From the NCBI RefSeq assembly GCF_014863585.1, contig NZ_CP062253.1, positions 6,314,001-6,378,000 of the forward strand: a stretch of 64,000 bases of DNA, written 5' to 3'. Source of the stretch: Pseudomonas gozinkensis (GTDB lineage: Bacteria; Pseudomonadota; Gammaproteobacteria; Pseudomonadales; Pseudomonadaceae). The translations under genes and the position numbers were made by a program. Shown one piece after another: positions 52,115 to 61,915 of the stretch (its first letter is position 1; each line of letters begins with the position of its first letter). The notes below the pieces were generated by a model. That model had not been told where the DNA came from. It made no database searches and was given only the letters and a program-made list of their open reading frames with translations.

Positions 52115-53683
52115 TTGAGCTCCAGACACACTCTGCCGTTTGCCCTGTTGTTCGTCCTGTTGCTCGGCGGTTGCGCTTCGCTGGATGTTCCCCGGGAACC
52201 GAGTCAGGCCTTGCCAGCGAACGAATCGGCATTCGGCCGTTCAATTCAGGCGCAGGCAGCGCCCTACAAGGGCCAGTCCGGCTTCCGTCTGCTGTCCAAC
52301 AGCACCGAAGCCTTCACCGCCCGCGCCGAGCTGATCCGCAACGCACAAAGCAGCCTCGACTTGCAGTACTACATCGTCCATGACGGCATCAGCACGCGAA
52401 TGCTGGTGGAAGAAGTATTGAAGGCTGCCGATCGTGGCGTGCGGGTGCGTATCTTGCTGGACGACACCACCAGCGACGGTCTCGACCTGATCATCGCGAC
52501 CCTGGCAGCGCACCCGCAGATCCAGATCCGTCTGTTCAATCCGCTGCATCTGGGGCGCAGCACCGGCGTGACCCGGGCGGCCGGGCGGCTGTTCAACCTG
52601 TCGCTGCAACATCGGCGGATGCACAACAAGTTGTGGCTGGCAGACAACAGCGCGGCTATCGTCGGCGGGCGCAATCTGGGCGATGAATACTTCGATGCCG
52701 AACCCAACCTGAATTTCACCGACATCGACATGCTCAGTGTCGGGCCGGTCGCCGAGCAGCTCGGGCACAGCTTCGACCAGTACTGGAACAGCGCCCTGAG
52801 CAAGCCGATCGACGAATTCCTCTCCAGCAAACCCACGTCAAAAGACCTGCAGAACACCCGAACGCGCCTGGAAGAATCCCTGGAAGAAACCCGCAAACAG
52901 AATCACGCGCTGTATCAGCAGTTGATGACCTACCGCACCGATCCGCGCATGGACATCTGGCGCAAAGAGCTGATCTGGGCCTGGAACCAGGCGTTGTGGG
53001 ATGCGCCGAGCAAGGTGTTGGCCAAGGGTGAACCCGATTCGCAGCTGCTGCTGACGACCCAACTGGCACCGGAGCTGACCGGCGTCAGCCAGGAACTGGT
53101 GATGATTTCTGCCTATTTCGTGCCAGGGCAGCCGGGGCTGGTCTACCTGACCGGACGCGCTGATGCGGGCGTGTCAGTGAGCCTGCTGACCAACTCGCTG
53201 GAAGCCACAGACGTGCCGGCGGTACACGGCGGTTATGCGCCGTATCGCAAGGCGCTTCTGGAACATGGCGTGAAGCTCTACGAACTGCGGCGCCAGCCTG
53301 GGGACAACTACGGTAGCGGCCCGCACTTGTTTTACAGCAAGTCCTATCGCGGTTCGGACTCGAGCCTGCACAGCAAGGCGATGATCTTCGACGGAAAAAA
53401 ATCGTTCGTCGGCTCGTTCAATTTCGACCCGCGCTCGGTGCTGTGGAACACCGAGGTCGGAGTGCTGGTGGACAGTCCCGAACTGGCAGCCCATGTGCGC
53501 GAACTGGCTTTGCAGGGCATGGCGCCGGCGCTGAGCTACGAAGCGAAACTGCAGGACGGAAAAGTGGTGTGGGTCACCGAGGACAACGGCCAGATGCATA
53601 CGCTGACCAAAGAACCCGGGAGTTGGTGGCGGCGCTTCAATGCGTGGTTCAGCACCACGGTGGGACTGGAGCGGATGCTGTAG
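52115..53683 (+). CDS. Phospholipase D-family lipoprotein (cardiolipin synthase ClsC-like)
   Basis: About 522 aa from a TTG at 52115, which gives a lipoprotein signal peptide with lipobox LLGGCAS; no ATG fits. The open frame back to 52031 is not signal-like. Two HKD motifs are complete: HNKLWLADNSAAIVGGRN and HSKAMIFDGKKSFVGSFNFD. The spacing and total length match ClsC-type transesterases that make cardiolipin from phosphatidylglycerol and phosphatidylethanolamine. It is probably anchored to a periplasmic membrane face. Divergent from the pilus array; convergent with the MFS gene, 21 bp apart. Confidence 0.85.
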   Translation: MSSRHTLPFALLFVLLLGGCASLDVPREPSQALPANESAFGRSIQAQAAPYKGQSGFRLLSNSTEAFTARAELIRNAQSSLDLQYYIVHDGISTRMLVEEVLKAADRGVRVRILLDDTTSDGLDLIIATLAAHPQIQIRLFNPLHLGRSTGVTRAAGRLFNLSLQHRRMHNKLWLADNSAAIVGGRNLGDEYFDAEPNLNFTDIDMLSVGPVAEQLGHSFDQYWNSALSKPIDEFLSSKPTSKDLQNTRTRLEESLEETRKQNHALYQQLMTYRTDPRMDIWRKELIWAWNQALWDAPSKVLAKGEPDSQLLLTTQLAPELTGVSQELVMISAYFVPGQPGLVYLTGRADAGVSVSLLTNSLEATDVPAVHGGYAPYRKALLEHGVKLYELRRQPGDNYGSGPHLFYSKSYRGSDSSLHSKAMIFDGKKSFVGSFNFDPRSVLWNTEVGVLVDSPELAAHVRELALQGMAPALSYEAKLQDGKVVWVTEDNGQMHTLTKEPGSWWRRFNAWFSTTVGLERML

Positions 53684-53704
53684 CAGCCCGCTCCAGGCAG
53701 ATCA

Positions 53705-54850
53705 TCAGGCGGGCTCCGGCACCTTGCCGAACGCCCCTTGCCGCGACAGCAGAATCACCAGCCCGAACGCCCCGGCCGCCATCAGCCACGGCAACGCGTG
53801 CCCGCTGATCCACTGACTGCCCGCCCCCGCCAACAACGGGCCGATCAGACAACCGACGCCCCACAGCTGCGCCACATGCGCGTTGGCTCGCACCAGCGCG
53901 TCGTCGCGGTAACGCTCGCCGATCAGGATCAACGACAGGGTGAACAGCCCCCCGGCGCTGGCGCCGAACAGCACCCACAGCGGCCAGATCAGCAAGGTGT
54001 CGAGCAGCATCGGGATCGCCAGACTCGACAGCATCAGCACCACGGCGCAGCCGGTGAATAAAGTCCGGCGCGACAGGTAGTCGGCCAATGCGCCGATGGG
54101 CAATTGCAGCAGCGCATCGCCCACCACCACGGTGCTGACCATCGCCAGGGCGATTTCGGCGGTAAAGCCCTGTTGCAGGCAATACACCGGCAACAGCGTC
54201 AGGATCATCGCTTCGAACGCGGCAAACAGTGACACCGCCCAGGCGATTGCCGGCAGTTCGCGCGCGAACCCCCACAGATCGCCGAAGGTCACGCTGCTGG
54301 CCTCGCTGCTCGGCGCGCCGCTGCGACCCAGCAGCAGAAACGGCGAAGCGATCAGCAGACCGACACCCACCCAGAAACCATAATCGTGATCGGTGCCGAG
54401 CGCGCCCAGCAGCAATGGACCGGACAGCTGGCTCAACGCATAACTGCTGCCATACAGGGCCACCAATCGGCCGCGCCAGTGCTCGACAACCAGCTGATTG
54501 ATCCAGCTCTCACCGAGGATAAACACGATGGTCAGGACCACGCCGATCATCAGGCGCAGCACCAGCCAGATCGGGTAGCTCGGCAGCAGCGCCAGCAGGC
54601 CGATGGACAATGCCCCGCCCCACAGGCAAAGACGCATCAGGTTCGCCGTGCCGAAGCGCGCGGCCAGATGGCTGGAAATCTTCGCCCCCAGCAACACGCC
54701 AATGGCCGGCATCGCCGCCATCACGCCGATGGCGAACGAGCCGTAACCCCAGCCCTCCAGGCGCAACGACACCAGCGGCATGCTGACCCCCAGGGCCAGG
54801 CCAACACTCAAGACAGACGCCAACACGGCGAAATACGTCGCCCAACGCAT
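53705..54850 (-). CDS. MFS transporter (YcaD-like)
   Basis: A 381-aa protein with twelve predicted helices. The first half has LASVLSVGLALGVSMPLVSLRLEGWGYGSFAIGVMAAMPAIGVL and the A-motif-like region before LMRLCLWGGAL. GESWINQLV and YGSSYALSQLSGPLLLG are typical of the YcaD/YfkF subgroup. The substrate is unknown; these are poorly characterised exporters. Monocistronic. Confidence 0.88.
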   Translation of the reverse strand: MRWATYFAVLASVLSVGLALGVSMPLVSLRLEGWGYGSFAIGVMAAMPAIGVLLGAKISSHLAARFGTANLMRLCLWGGALSIGLLALLPSYPIWLVLRLMIGVVLTIVFILGESWINQLVVEHWRGRLVALYGSSYALSQLSGPLLLGALGTDHDYGFWVGVGLLIASPFLLLGRSGAPSSEASSVTFGDLWGFARELPAIAWAVSLFAAFEAMILTLLPVYCLQQGFTAEIALAMVSTVVVGDALLQLPIGALADYLSRRTLFTGCAVVLMLSSLAIPMLLDTLLIWPLWVLFGASAGGLFTLSLILIGERYRDDALVRANAHVAQLWGVGCLIGPLLAGAGSQWISGHALPWLMAAGAFGLVILLSRQGAFGKVPEPA

Positions 54851-54893
54851 GGTCCACGCTCCTGTGGATAATTTTTATATGCACCACAAAACA

Positions 54894-54988
54894 CTGTGGG
54901 AGCGAGCTTGCTCGCGATAACGGTTTCACATTCAGCCGATGTGCTGACTGATACACCGTTTTCGCGAGCAAGCTCGCTCCCACAGGGA
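54894..54988. repeat. REP pair
   Basis: Inverted TGTGGGAGCGAGCTTGCTCG units, upstream of the MFS gene. Confidence 0.9.
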
Positions 54989-55034
54989 TCTTTGTACCGT
55001 TCGGGAGCCCGCGTCGGCAGGCTCCCTCAACGGT

Positions 55035-56528
55035 TTACAGCTTGATCCAGGTCGCCTTCAGCTCGGTGTATTTGTCGAACGCGTGCAGCGACTTGTCGCG
55101 ACCGTTGCCCGACTGCTTGAAGCCGCCGAACGGTGCGGTCATATCGCCGCCATCGTATTGGTTGACCCACACGCTGCCGGCACGCAGGGCCTTGGCGGTC
55201 AGGTGTGCCTTGGAAATGTCCTGAGTCCACACCGCTGCCGCCAGGCCGTAAGGTGTGTCGTTGGCGATGTTGATCGCCTCCTCGGCCGTGTCGAAGGCGA
55301 TGACCGACAACACCGGGCCGAAGATTTCTTCCTGGGCAATCTTCATTGCGTTGCTCACGCCGTCGAAAATCGTCGGCTCGACGTAGGTGCCGCCGGTTTC
55401 CTGAAGAATGCGCTTGCCGCCGGCCACCAGTTTGGCGCCATCGGTGTGGCCCGACTCGATGTAGGACAGCACGGTGTTCATCTGCTGGGTGTCGACCAGC
55501 GCGCCAACGTTGGTGGCCGGATCCAGCGGGTTGCCCGGTTTCCAGGTTTTCAGCGCTTCGATGACCATCGGCAGGAATTTGTCCTTGATCGAACGCTCGA
55601 CCAGCAGACGCGAACCGGCGGTGCAGACTTCGCCCTGGTTGAAGGCGATGGCGCTGGCGGCGGATTCGGCGGCGGCTTGCAGGTCCGGTGCATCGGCAAA
55701 CACGATGTTCGGGCTCTTGCCACCGGCTTCCAGCCAGACGCGTTTCATGTTCGATTCGCCGGAATAGATCATCAATTGCTTGGCGATCTTGGTCGAACCG
55801 GTGAACACCAGGGTGTCGACATCATTGTGCAGCGCGAGCGCCTTGCCGACGGTGTGGCCGTAGCCCGGCAGCACGTTCAGCACGCCTTTCGGAATACCGG
55901 CCTCGACCGCCAGTTTGGCGATGCGGATGGCGGTCAGCGGGGATTTTTCCGACGGCTTGAGGATCACCGAATTACCGGTCGACAGGGCCGGACCGAGTTT
56001 CCAGCAGGCCATCATCAGCGGGAAGTTCCACGGCACGATGGCGCCAACCACGCCGACTGGCTCACGGGTCACCAGACCCAGTTGATCGTGCGGCGTAGCG
56101 GCGACTTCGTCGTAGATCTTGTCGATCGCTTCACCGCTCCAGCTCAACGCTTGCGCGGCGCCCGGCACGTCGATGTACAGCGAATCGCTGATCGGCTTGC
56201 CCATGTCGAGGGTTTCGAGCAGGGCCAGTTCTTCGGCGTGCTGCTTGAGCAGGCCGGCGAAACGGATCATGGTGGCTTTGCGTTTGGTCGGCGCCAGGCG
56301 CGACCAGACACCGGAATTGAACGTGGCGCGGGCGTTTTCCACGGCGCGCTGGGCGTCGGCGGCGTCACAGCTGGCGATCTTGCCCAGCAGACGGCCATCG
56401 ACCGGGCTGATGCACTCGAAGGTCTCGCCGGAGACGGCATCGGTGTACTCGCCATTGAGGTAGGCGCGGCCTTCGATTTTCAGGTCGCGGGCGCGTTGTT
56501 CCCAGTCGGCACGAGTCAGGGTGGTCAT
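55035..56528 (-). CDS. NAD(P)+-dependent aldehyde dehydrogenase (PuuC-like)
   Basis: A 497-aa aldehyde dehydrogenase from ATG 56528 (MTTLTRADWEQRA). Features are the catalytic glutamate in LEAGGKSPNIV, the catalytic cysteine in FNQGEVCTAGSRLLVE, VPWNFPLMMACWKLGPAL, and the coenzyme site FTGSTKIAKQ. The sequence is closest in pattern to gamma-glutamyl-gamma-aminobutyraldehyde dehydrogenase (PuuC/KauB), which would follow a PuuB oxidase in putrescine breakdown. Substrate not certain. It is divergent from the cupin gene. Confidence 0.88.
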   Translation of the reverse strand: MTTLTRADWEQRARDLKIEGRAYLNGEYTDAVSGETFECISPVDGRLLGKIASCDAADAQRAVENARATFNSGVWSRLAPTKRKATMIRFAGLLKQHAEELALLETLDMGKPISDSLYIDVPGAAQALSWSGEAIDKIYDEVAATPHDQLGLVTREPVGVVGAIVPWNFPLMMACWKLGPALSTGNSVILKPSEKSPLTAIRIAKLAVEAGIPKGVLNVLPGYGHTVGKALALHNDVDTLVFTGSTKIAKQLMIYSGESNMKRVWLEAGGKSPNIVFADAPDLQAAAESAASAIAFNQGEVCTAGSRLLVERSIKDKFLPMVIEALKTWKPGNPLDPATNVGALVDTQQMNTVLSYIESGHTDGAKLVAGGKRILQETGGTYVEPTIFDGVSNAMKIAQEEIFGPVLSVIAFDTAEEAINIANDTPYGLAAAVWTQDISKAHLTAKALRAGSVWVNQYDGGDMTAPFGGFKQSGNGRDKSLHAFDKYTELKATWIKL

Positions 56529-56763
56529 TCGAGTGTCCTCCTCTTGTTCAATACGAGCGCCGCGATCGTCGCGGTCGTCCTCAGGAATACTGCCCGGCCA
56601 GCCTGCTTTTCGGCCCAAGGCATCCGCCACCCTAAACCAGCGGCCGGGGTTGTTTCAATATATTTGACATAAGCTCGCCATACGGCCTTGCGGCGTTCAA
56701 TTTAATCAACATAGACTTTGGCCCTTTCACGCCATCGCGCCGTCATCACGGGAGAAAACAACA

Positions 56764-57126
56764 ATGAACATCCAGAACGTCGTCGACATCAGCCTGACCA
56801 CAACCGAAGCCGAACGCTATCGCCCGGACCCGGCCAAAGTACTCAAGGGCGATCCCGAGCAGGCGGTGTTCAATCAATACGACAGCCCTTGCGGGCAAAT
56901 GGGCGTCGGCGTGTGGGAAGGTGCGGTCGGTCAGTGGACGGTGAACTACACCGAACACGAATACTGCGAAATCCTGCAGGGCGTTTCGGTGCTGCGTGAC
57001 GGCGAAGGCAATGCCAAGACCCTGCGTGTCGGTGATCGCTTCGTGATTCCGGCCGGTTTCCGTGGCACCTGGGAAGTGCTGGAAGCTTGCCGCAAGGTCT
57101 ATGTGATCTTCGAACAGAAGGCCTGA
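56764..57126 (+). CDS. Cupin-domain protein (cupin_3/EutQ type)
   Basis: A 120-aa single-domain cupin. GVWEGAVGQWTVNYTEHEYCEILQGVSVL holds the first cupin motif, with H and E ligands reduced, and GDRFVIPAGFRGTWEVLE is the second. It is a small member of the DUF861 family, found beside amine-oxidation genes. Preceded by GGGAG ahead of ATG 56764. Role unknown. Confidence 0.85.
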   Translation: MNIQNVVDISLTTTEAERYRPDPAKVLKGDPEQAVFNQYDSPCGQMGVGVWEGAVGQWTVNYTEHEYCEILQGVSVLRDGEGNAKTLRVGDRFVIPAGFRGTWEVLEACRKVYVIFEQKA

Positions 57127-57145
57127 AATTTTCGTCGGCTGCCCC

Positions 57146-57247
57146 GGCCCTATCGCTGGCAAGCCAGCTCCCACAGGGGTAATTGGCGTTCACAAGATTT
57201 GTGCACACCGCTGAAATTGTGGGAGCTGGCTTGCCAGCGATGAGGCC
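57146..57247. repeat. REP pair (GCTGGCAAGCCAGC variant)
   Basis: Inverted TCGCTGGCAAGCCAGCTCC units after the cupin gene. Confidence 0.9.
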
Positions 57248-57276
57248 CGCACAGGCACCCCGGAATCCGGGGCAAC

Positions 57277-57312
57277 AAAAAAGGCCCGTATCGTGAGATA
57301 CGGGCCTTTTTT
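57277..57312. terminator. Bidirectional terminator
   Basis: GGCCCGTATC / GATACGGGCC, a perfect 10-bp stem with a 4-base loop and A6/T6 flanks. It ends the rpmB-rpmG transcript (minus) and can end the cupin transcript (plus). Confidence 0.93.
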
Positions 57313-57331
57313 GTAAGTCGGGAAAAATCAA

Positions 57332-57487
57332 TTACTTGATTTTGCCTTCCTTGTAGATCACGTGCTTGCGAACAACCGGATCATATTTCTTGATCTCGAT
57401 TTTGTCCGGGGTAGTACGCTTGTTCTTGTCGGTAGTGTAGAAGTGACCAGTACCGGCGCTCGAGATCAAACGAATCAATTCACGCAT
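57332..57487 (-). CDS. rpmG: Ribosomal protein bL33
   Basis: A 51-aa protein too short for most ORF scans: starts [19 protein letters not shown] at 57487 and ends [21 protein letters not shown]. This is the bL33 pattern in the zinc-free form, without cysteine pairs. It lies 11 bp downstream of rpmB, as in most gammaproteobacteria. Confidence 0.95.
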   Translation of the reverse strand: MRELIRLISSAGTGHFYTTDKNKRTTPDKIEIKKYDPVVRKHVIYKEGKIK

Positions 57488-57498
57488 GATTAGCTCCC

Positions 57499-57732
57499 TT
57501 AAACCTTGCCGTCGCGACGCAGCTCGGCCAGCACAACGCTGATGCCACGCTTGTCGATGATACGCATGCCTTTGGCGGAAACGCGCAGGCGTACGAAACG
57601 TTTCTCTTCTTCAACCCAGAAGCGGTGATGCTGCAGGTTCGGCAGGAAACGACGACGGGTTTTGTTGTTTGCGTGGGAAATGTTGTTCCCAGTCACCGGA
57701 CCCTTACCGGTAACTTGACATACTCTAGACAT
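57499..57732 (-). CDS. rpmB: Ribosomal protein bL28
   Basis: A 77-aa bL28: [33 protein letters not shown] at the N-terminus and [16 protein letters not shown] further on. First gene of rpmB-rpmG. A long leader (about 140 nt from the promoter at 57882-57910) contains two hairpins. Confidence 0.97.
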   Translation of the reverse strand: MSRVCQVTGKGPVTGNNISHANNKTRRRFLPNLQHHRFWVEEEKRFVRLRVSAKGMRIIDKRGISVVLAELRRDGKV

Positions 57733-57755
57733 GCCTCAGCCCTCTAAAACCACAT

Positions 57756-57811
57756 GCCCAACCCGGCATGGGTTGGCCGCTTAATCTCTAGTCATTGTGG
57801 CGCCAGGCGCC
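57756..57811 (-). promoter_or_regulatory. Hairpins in the rpmB leader
   Basis: GCCCAACC..GGTTGGGC-type stem at 57756-57777 and GGCGCC-A-GGCGCC at 57799-57811, both in the transcribed leader of rpmB. They could be a ribosomal-protein autoregulatory site or simple mRNA structure. Confidence 0.4.
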
Positions 57812-57881
57812 GCGATTCTTTAGAGGTCTTACCGGCTACACCTACAAGCGAAGGAACCGGGCCCCTAGAAAAGAGCGCTGC

Positions 57882-57910
57882 TTTATACCAGAAAGACCAC
57901 GGAGCAACAA
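57882..57910 (-). promoter_or_regulatory. Sigma70 promoter of rpmB-rpmG
   Basis: On the minus strand TTGTTG (57910-57905), a 17-bp spacer, then TATAAA (57887-57882): near-consensus spacing and -10 box. The start would lie about 140 bp upstream of rpmB. Confidence 0.65.
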
Positions 57911-58178
57911 CTTTCCGTGTGCAAAGAATGGCTAAAAAGCCGCTTTTCCCGGCCGCAAGCGCCTTGGACAAAGGCTGCCGGCAATTTTTACCATTCGTCG
58001 AAGAAAACCGATCATGCCCGCTATCGAGACTTTTCCCGCCGCCTCTTCCGACAAATCCTCAGCCGCGCAGCCCCGAAAATGCAAAAAGGGGATAGTCATT
58101 TGCAATCGCGACCACTAGGGTAGGCCTTTTCCAGACTGCACTTGCAGATGGGCCTTCGATCTGTAAAGGAAGCCGACC

Positions 58179-59765
58179 ATGCGCCTCGCTGCCCTCCCCC
58201 TGCTCTTCGCCCCGCTGTTACTGAGTCCACTGGCCCAGGCCGCCGCCCTGAGCGTCTGCACCGAGGCCAGCCCCGAAGGCTTCGACGTGGTGCAGTACAA
58301 CTCGCTGACCACCACCAACGCCTCGGCGGACGTGCTGATGAACCGTCTGGTGGACTTCGACACCGCCAGCGGCAAGGTGGTCCCGAGCCTGGCCGACAGC
58401 TGGGAAGTCAGCACCGATGGCCTGAGCTATGTTTTCAAATTGCACCCGCAGGTGAAATTTCACACGACCGACTACTTCAAACCGACCCGTGAGTTGACCG
58501 CCGAAGACGTCAAATTCAGCTTCGACCGCATGCTCGATCCGGCCAACCCGTGGCACAAGGTCGCCCAGAGCGGCTTCCCCCACGCTCAGTCGATGCAGTT
58601 GCCGAGCCTGATCAAGAAGATCGATGCACTGGATCCGCTGACCGTGCGCTTCACCCTCGATCACCCGGACTCGACGTTCCTGGCGACCCTGAGCATGGGT
58701 TTCGCCTCCATTTATTCTGCTGAATACGCCGACAAGCTGCTGAAGGCCGATGCCACCGACAAGCTCAACAGCCAGCCGGTCGGCACCGGCCCGTTCGTGT
58801 TCAACCGATTCCAGAAAGATGCGTCGATCCGCTACAAGGCCAACCCGGATTACTTCCGTGGCAAGCCTGCGGTGGACCCGCTGATCTTCGCCATCACCCC
58901 GGACGCCAACGTGCGTCTGCAAAAGCTGCGGCGTAACGAGTGCCAGATTGCCCTGTCGCCAAAACCACTGGACGTACAGGCCGCGAAGCAGGAGCCGACG
59001 CTGAAAGTCGAAAAGACCGACGCGTTCATGACCGCATTCGTCGGCATCAACAGCCAGCATCCGCCACTGGACAAGCCGGAAGTGCGCCAAGCGATCAACC
59101 TCGCCTTCGACAAGGCCAACTACCTGAAAGCTGTGTTCGAAGACACCGCCGAAGCCGCCAACGGCCCTTACCCGCCAAACACCTGGAGCTACGCGAAGAA
59201 TCTGCCCGGATATGCCCACGACGTGGACAAGGCCAAGGCTTTGCTGGCCAAGGCCGGGCTGAAGGACGGTTTCCAGACCACCATCTGGACGCGCCCGTCC
59301 GGCAGCCTGCTGAATCCAAACCCGAGCCTCGGCGCTCAATTGCTGCAATCGGACCTGGCGGAGATCGGCATTCAGGCGGAAATCCGTGTGATCGAATGGG
59401 GCGAGCTGATCCGTCGCGCCAAGGCTGGCGAGCATGATCTGCTGTTCATGGGCTGGGCCGGCGACAACGGCGACCCGGACAACTTCCTCACCCCGCAGTT
59501 TTCCTGCGCGGCGGTGAAGTCCGGCACCAACTTCGCCCGCTACTGCAACGCCGATCTGGACAAGCTGATCAGCGCCGGCAAGACCACCAGCGAACAAGGT
59601 GTGCGCACCAAGCTGTACGAGCAGGCGCAGGCGCAGATTCAGCAGCAGGCGCTGTGGCTGCCGCTGGCGCATCCGACGGCGTATGCGCTGACGCGCAAGG
59701 ACGTGCAGGGTTACTCCGTCTCCCCGTTCGGACGGCAGGACTACTCCAGGGTCACCCTGAAGTAG
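58179..59765 (+). CDS. Periplasmic peptide-binding protein of an ABC transporter (DppA-like)
   Basis: A 528-aa family-5 substrate-binding protein with signal peptide about 1-21. It begins ALSVCTEASPEGFDVVQYNSLTTTNASADVLMNRLVDFD and has PVGTGPFVFNRFQKDASIRYKANPDYF, the ligand-contact region MGWAGDNGDPDNFLTPQFSC, and the closing helix. The pattern is of dipeptide/haem-binding DppA. No permease or ATPase genes are adjacent, so it must use a transporter encoded elsewhere. Two cysteines in the C-terminal region could form a disulfide. Confidence 0.9.
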   Translation: MRLAALPLLFAPLLLSPLAQAAALSVCTEASPEGFDVVQYNSLTTTNASADVLMNRLVDFDTASGKVVPSLADSWEVSTDGLSYVFKLHPQVKFHTTDYFKPTRELTAEDVKFSFDRMLDPANPWHKVAQSGFPHAQSMQLPSLIKKIDALDPLTVRFTLDHPDSTFLATLSMGFASIYSAEYADKLLKADATDKLNSQPVGTGPFVFNRFQKDASIRYKANPDYFRGKPAVDPLIFAITPDANVRLQKLRRNECQIALSPKPLDVQAAKQEPTLKVEKTDAFMTAFVGINSQHPPLDKPEVRQAINLAFDKANYLKAVFEDTAEAANGPYPPNTWSYAKNLPGYAHDVDKAKALLAKAGLKDGFQTTIWTRPSGSLLNPNPSLGAQLLQSDLAEIGIQAEIRVIEWGELIRRAKAGEHDLLFMGWAGDNGDPDNFLTPQFSCAAVKSGTNFARYCNADLDKLISAGKTTSEQGVRTKLYEQAQAQIQQQALWLPLAHPTAYALTRKDVQGYSVSPFGRQDYSRVTLK

Positions 59766-59782
59766 CCCGCAACAACCCAAAA

Positions 59783-59878
59783 CCTGTGGGAGCGAGCTTG
59801 CTCGCGAATGCAGTCTGTCAGTTACCGGATGAGGCGGCTGACACAACGCTATCGCGAGCAAGCTCGCTCCCACAGGGA
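59783..59878. repeat. REP pair
   Basis: Inverted TGTGGGAGCGAGCTTGCTCG units between the convergent dppA-like and radC genes. Confidence 0.9.
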
Positions 59879-59891
59879 TATGGCATCACCC

Positions 59892-60566
59892 TCACATCCA
59901 GCCACACTCCGCCATCGACAGCGGTTCGCCGTCACCGACGATGAAGTGATCGAGCACCCGCACATCGATCAACTCCAAAGCCTTCTGCAAGCGCTTGGTC
60001 AATAATCGATCAGCCTGACTGGGATCGGAGTTTCCCGACGGATGGTTGTGGCACAGGATGACCGCCGCCGCGTTGTTGGCCAGGGATCGCTTCACCACTT
60101 CCCGGGGATGGACGGCGGTGTTGTCGATCGAGCCGCGAAATAACGCTTCGAAGGTCAGCACCTGATGTTTGGAATCCAGAAACAGGCAACCGAAAACCTC
60201 GTGCGGCTCGTGGCGCAGCATGGCTTTGAGGTAATCACGAACCACTTGTGGGTTTTCCAGCGCCGTTTTTTGCCGCATGCGCTCGGCCAGATGTCGCCGC
60301 CCCATCTCCAGCACAGCTTGCAGCTGGGCAAACTTCGCCGGCCCGAGGCCCAACTGCTCGCTGAACGCTCCGAGATCAGCTTCAAGCAACGCACGCAGAC
60401 TGCCGAACTGACTCAACAAGTGTCGCGCCAGATCCACCGCGCTTTTACCGGATACGCCGGTTCGTAGAAAAATCGCCAGCAATTCGGCATCGGAAAGACT
60501 CCCCGAGCCCTGTTCCAACAGCTTCTCCCGCGGCCTTTCCGCCGCCGGCCAATCGCGAATACTCAT
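59892..60566 (-). CDS. radC: RadC-family JAB/MPN protein
   Basis: A 224-aa RadC (YicR) protein. The N-terminal helix-hairpin-helix region reads [15 protein letters not shown] and [19 protein letters not shown]. The C-terminal JAB1/MPN metalloprotease-like domain carries the JAMM motif [14 protein letters not shown]. The protein was once thought to be a repair factor; its true biochemical activity is unsettled. Divergent from coaBC, as in most gammaproteobacteria. Confidence 0.95.
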   Translation of the reverse strand: MSIRDWPAAERPREKLLEQGSGSLSDAELLAIFLRTGVSGKSAVDLARHLLSQFGSLRALLEADLGAFSEQLGLGPAKFAQLQAVLEMGRRHLAERMRQKTALENPQVVRDYLKAMLRHEPHEVFGCLFLDSKHQVLTFEALFRGSIDNTAVHPREVVKRSLANNAAAVILCHNHPSGNSDPSQADRLLTKRLQKALELIDVRVLDHFIVGDGEPLSMAECGWM

Positions 60567-60701
60567 ACACCTTCCTTGTCTGTGGGCGCCGCTGTTCCGT
60601 AGCGGTCGCTGTGATATCGTAGCCCATCTTTTTTGCGGGCGAATTCACCCTGGGGAGGGGGTTTCGCCACGTATGTCACCAACGAAATGAAAGGCAGACC
60701 T

Positions 60702-61910
60702 ATGCAGCGGCTGTATCGGAAACGCATCGTTCTGGGCGTCGGCGGCGGCATTGCTGCCTACAAGAGCGCCGACCTTGTGCGCCGCCTGATCGATCAGGGC
60801 GCCGAAGTGCGCGTGGTCATGACCCGTGGCGGCAGCGAATTCATCACCCCGCTGACCATGCAGGCGCTGTCCGGCCACCCGGTTCACCTGGATTTGCTCG
60901 ACCCGGCTGCCGAAGCGGCGATGGGCCACATCGAACTGGCCAAATGGGCCGATCTGGTGCTGATTGCCCCGGCCACCGCCGACCTGCTCGCCCGTCTGGC
61001 CCAAGGCATTGCCAACGACCTGCTGACCACATTGGTGCTGGCCACCGACGCCATCGTCGCTGTCGCCCCGGCCATGAACCAGGCCATGTGGCGCGATCCG
61101 GCGACCCAGGCCAACCTGCAACTCCTTGAAAGCCGTGGCCTGAAGACCTTCGGCCCGGCCTCTGGCAGCCAGGCCTGCGGCGACGTCGGCATGGGCCGCA
61201 TGATGGAAGCCACCGACCTGGCCCAGCTCGCGGCGGACTGCTTCCAGCGTCAGGCGCTGACCGGCAAGCATGTGGTCATCACCGCCGGCCCGACCCAGGA
61301 AAACATCGACCCGGTGCGCTACATCACCAACCACAGCTCCGGCAAAATGGGCTTCGCCCTGGCGGAAGCGGCGGTGGAGGCCGGCGCCCGCGTGACCCTG
61401 ATCAGCGGCCCGGTGCACCTGCCGACGCCGGATCGCGTCACCCGGATCGACGTGGTCAGCGCCCGCGACATGCTCGCCGCGTGCGAAGCCGCGATCCCTT
61501 GCGACATCTTCATCGCCTCGGCAGCGGTTGCGGACTACCGTCCGGAAGTCGTCGCCCCGCAAAAATTGAAGAAAGACCCTACGAGCGGCGACGGCTTCGT
61601 CCTGCAAATGGTGCGCAACCCGGACATCCTGGCCACCATCGCAACCCGCCCCGACCGTCCGTTCAGTGTCGGCTTCGCCGCCGAGACCGAACATCTGCTC
61701 GACTACGCTGCACGCAAGCTGAAGGACAAGAATCTCGACCTGATCGTCGCCAACGACGTCGCCAACCCGAGCATTGGTTTCAACAGCGAAGAAAACGCCT
61801 GCAGCGTCATCGACCGTGGGCTGCACGCCACGGTTTTCGCCCAGACCAGCAAGAGCAAGATCGCTCGCCAACTGGTCACTTTTATCGCCGAACGTCTGAA
61901 CCAGGTTTAA
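60702..61910 (+). CDS. coaBC: Bifunctional phosphopantothenoylcysteine decarboxylase / synthetase
   Basis: A 402-aa two-domain coenzyme A enzyme from ATG 60702 (AAAGG upstream; the longer frame from 60633 has no family residues). The N-terminal CoaC flavoprotein has [19 protein letters not shown], the active-site histidine in [19 protein letters not shown] and the cysteine in [13 protein letters not shown]. The C-terminal CoaB has [26 protein letters not shown] and the lysine-rich LKKDPTSG. It makes 4'-phosphopantetheine. dut follows after 5 bp. Confidence 0.97.
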   Translation: MQRLYRKRIVLGVGGGIAAYKSADLVRRLIDQGAEVRVVMTRGGSEFITPLTMQALSGHPVHLDLLDPAAEAAMGHIELAKWADLVLIAPATADLLARLAQGIANDLLTTLVLATDAIVAVAPAMNQAMWRDPATQANLQLLESRGLKTFGPASGSQACGDVGMGRMMEATDLAQLAADCFQRQALTGKHVVITAGPTQENIDPVRYITNHSSGKMGFALAEAAVEAGARVTLISGPVHLPTPDRVTRIDVVSARDMLAACEAAIPCDIFIASAAVADYRPEVVAPQKLKKDPTSGDGFVLQMVRNPDILATIATRPDRPFSVGFAAETEHLLDYAARKLKDKNLDLIVANDVANPSIGFNSEENACSVIDRGLHATVFAQTSKSKIARQLVTFIAERLNQV

Positions 61911-61915
61911 TTTAC

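Noticed and set aside
57754..58123. Small plus-strand frames between rpmB and the peptide-binding protein gene
   Set aside because: They overlap the rpmB leader and promoter and lack motifs or start signals.
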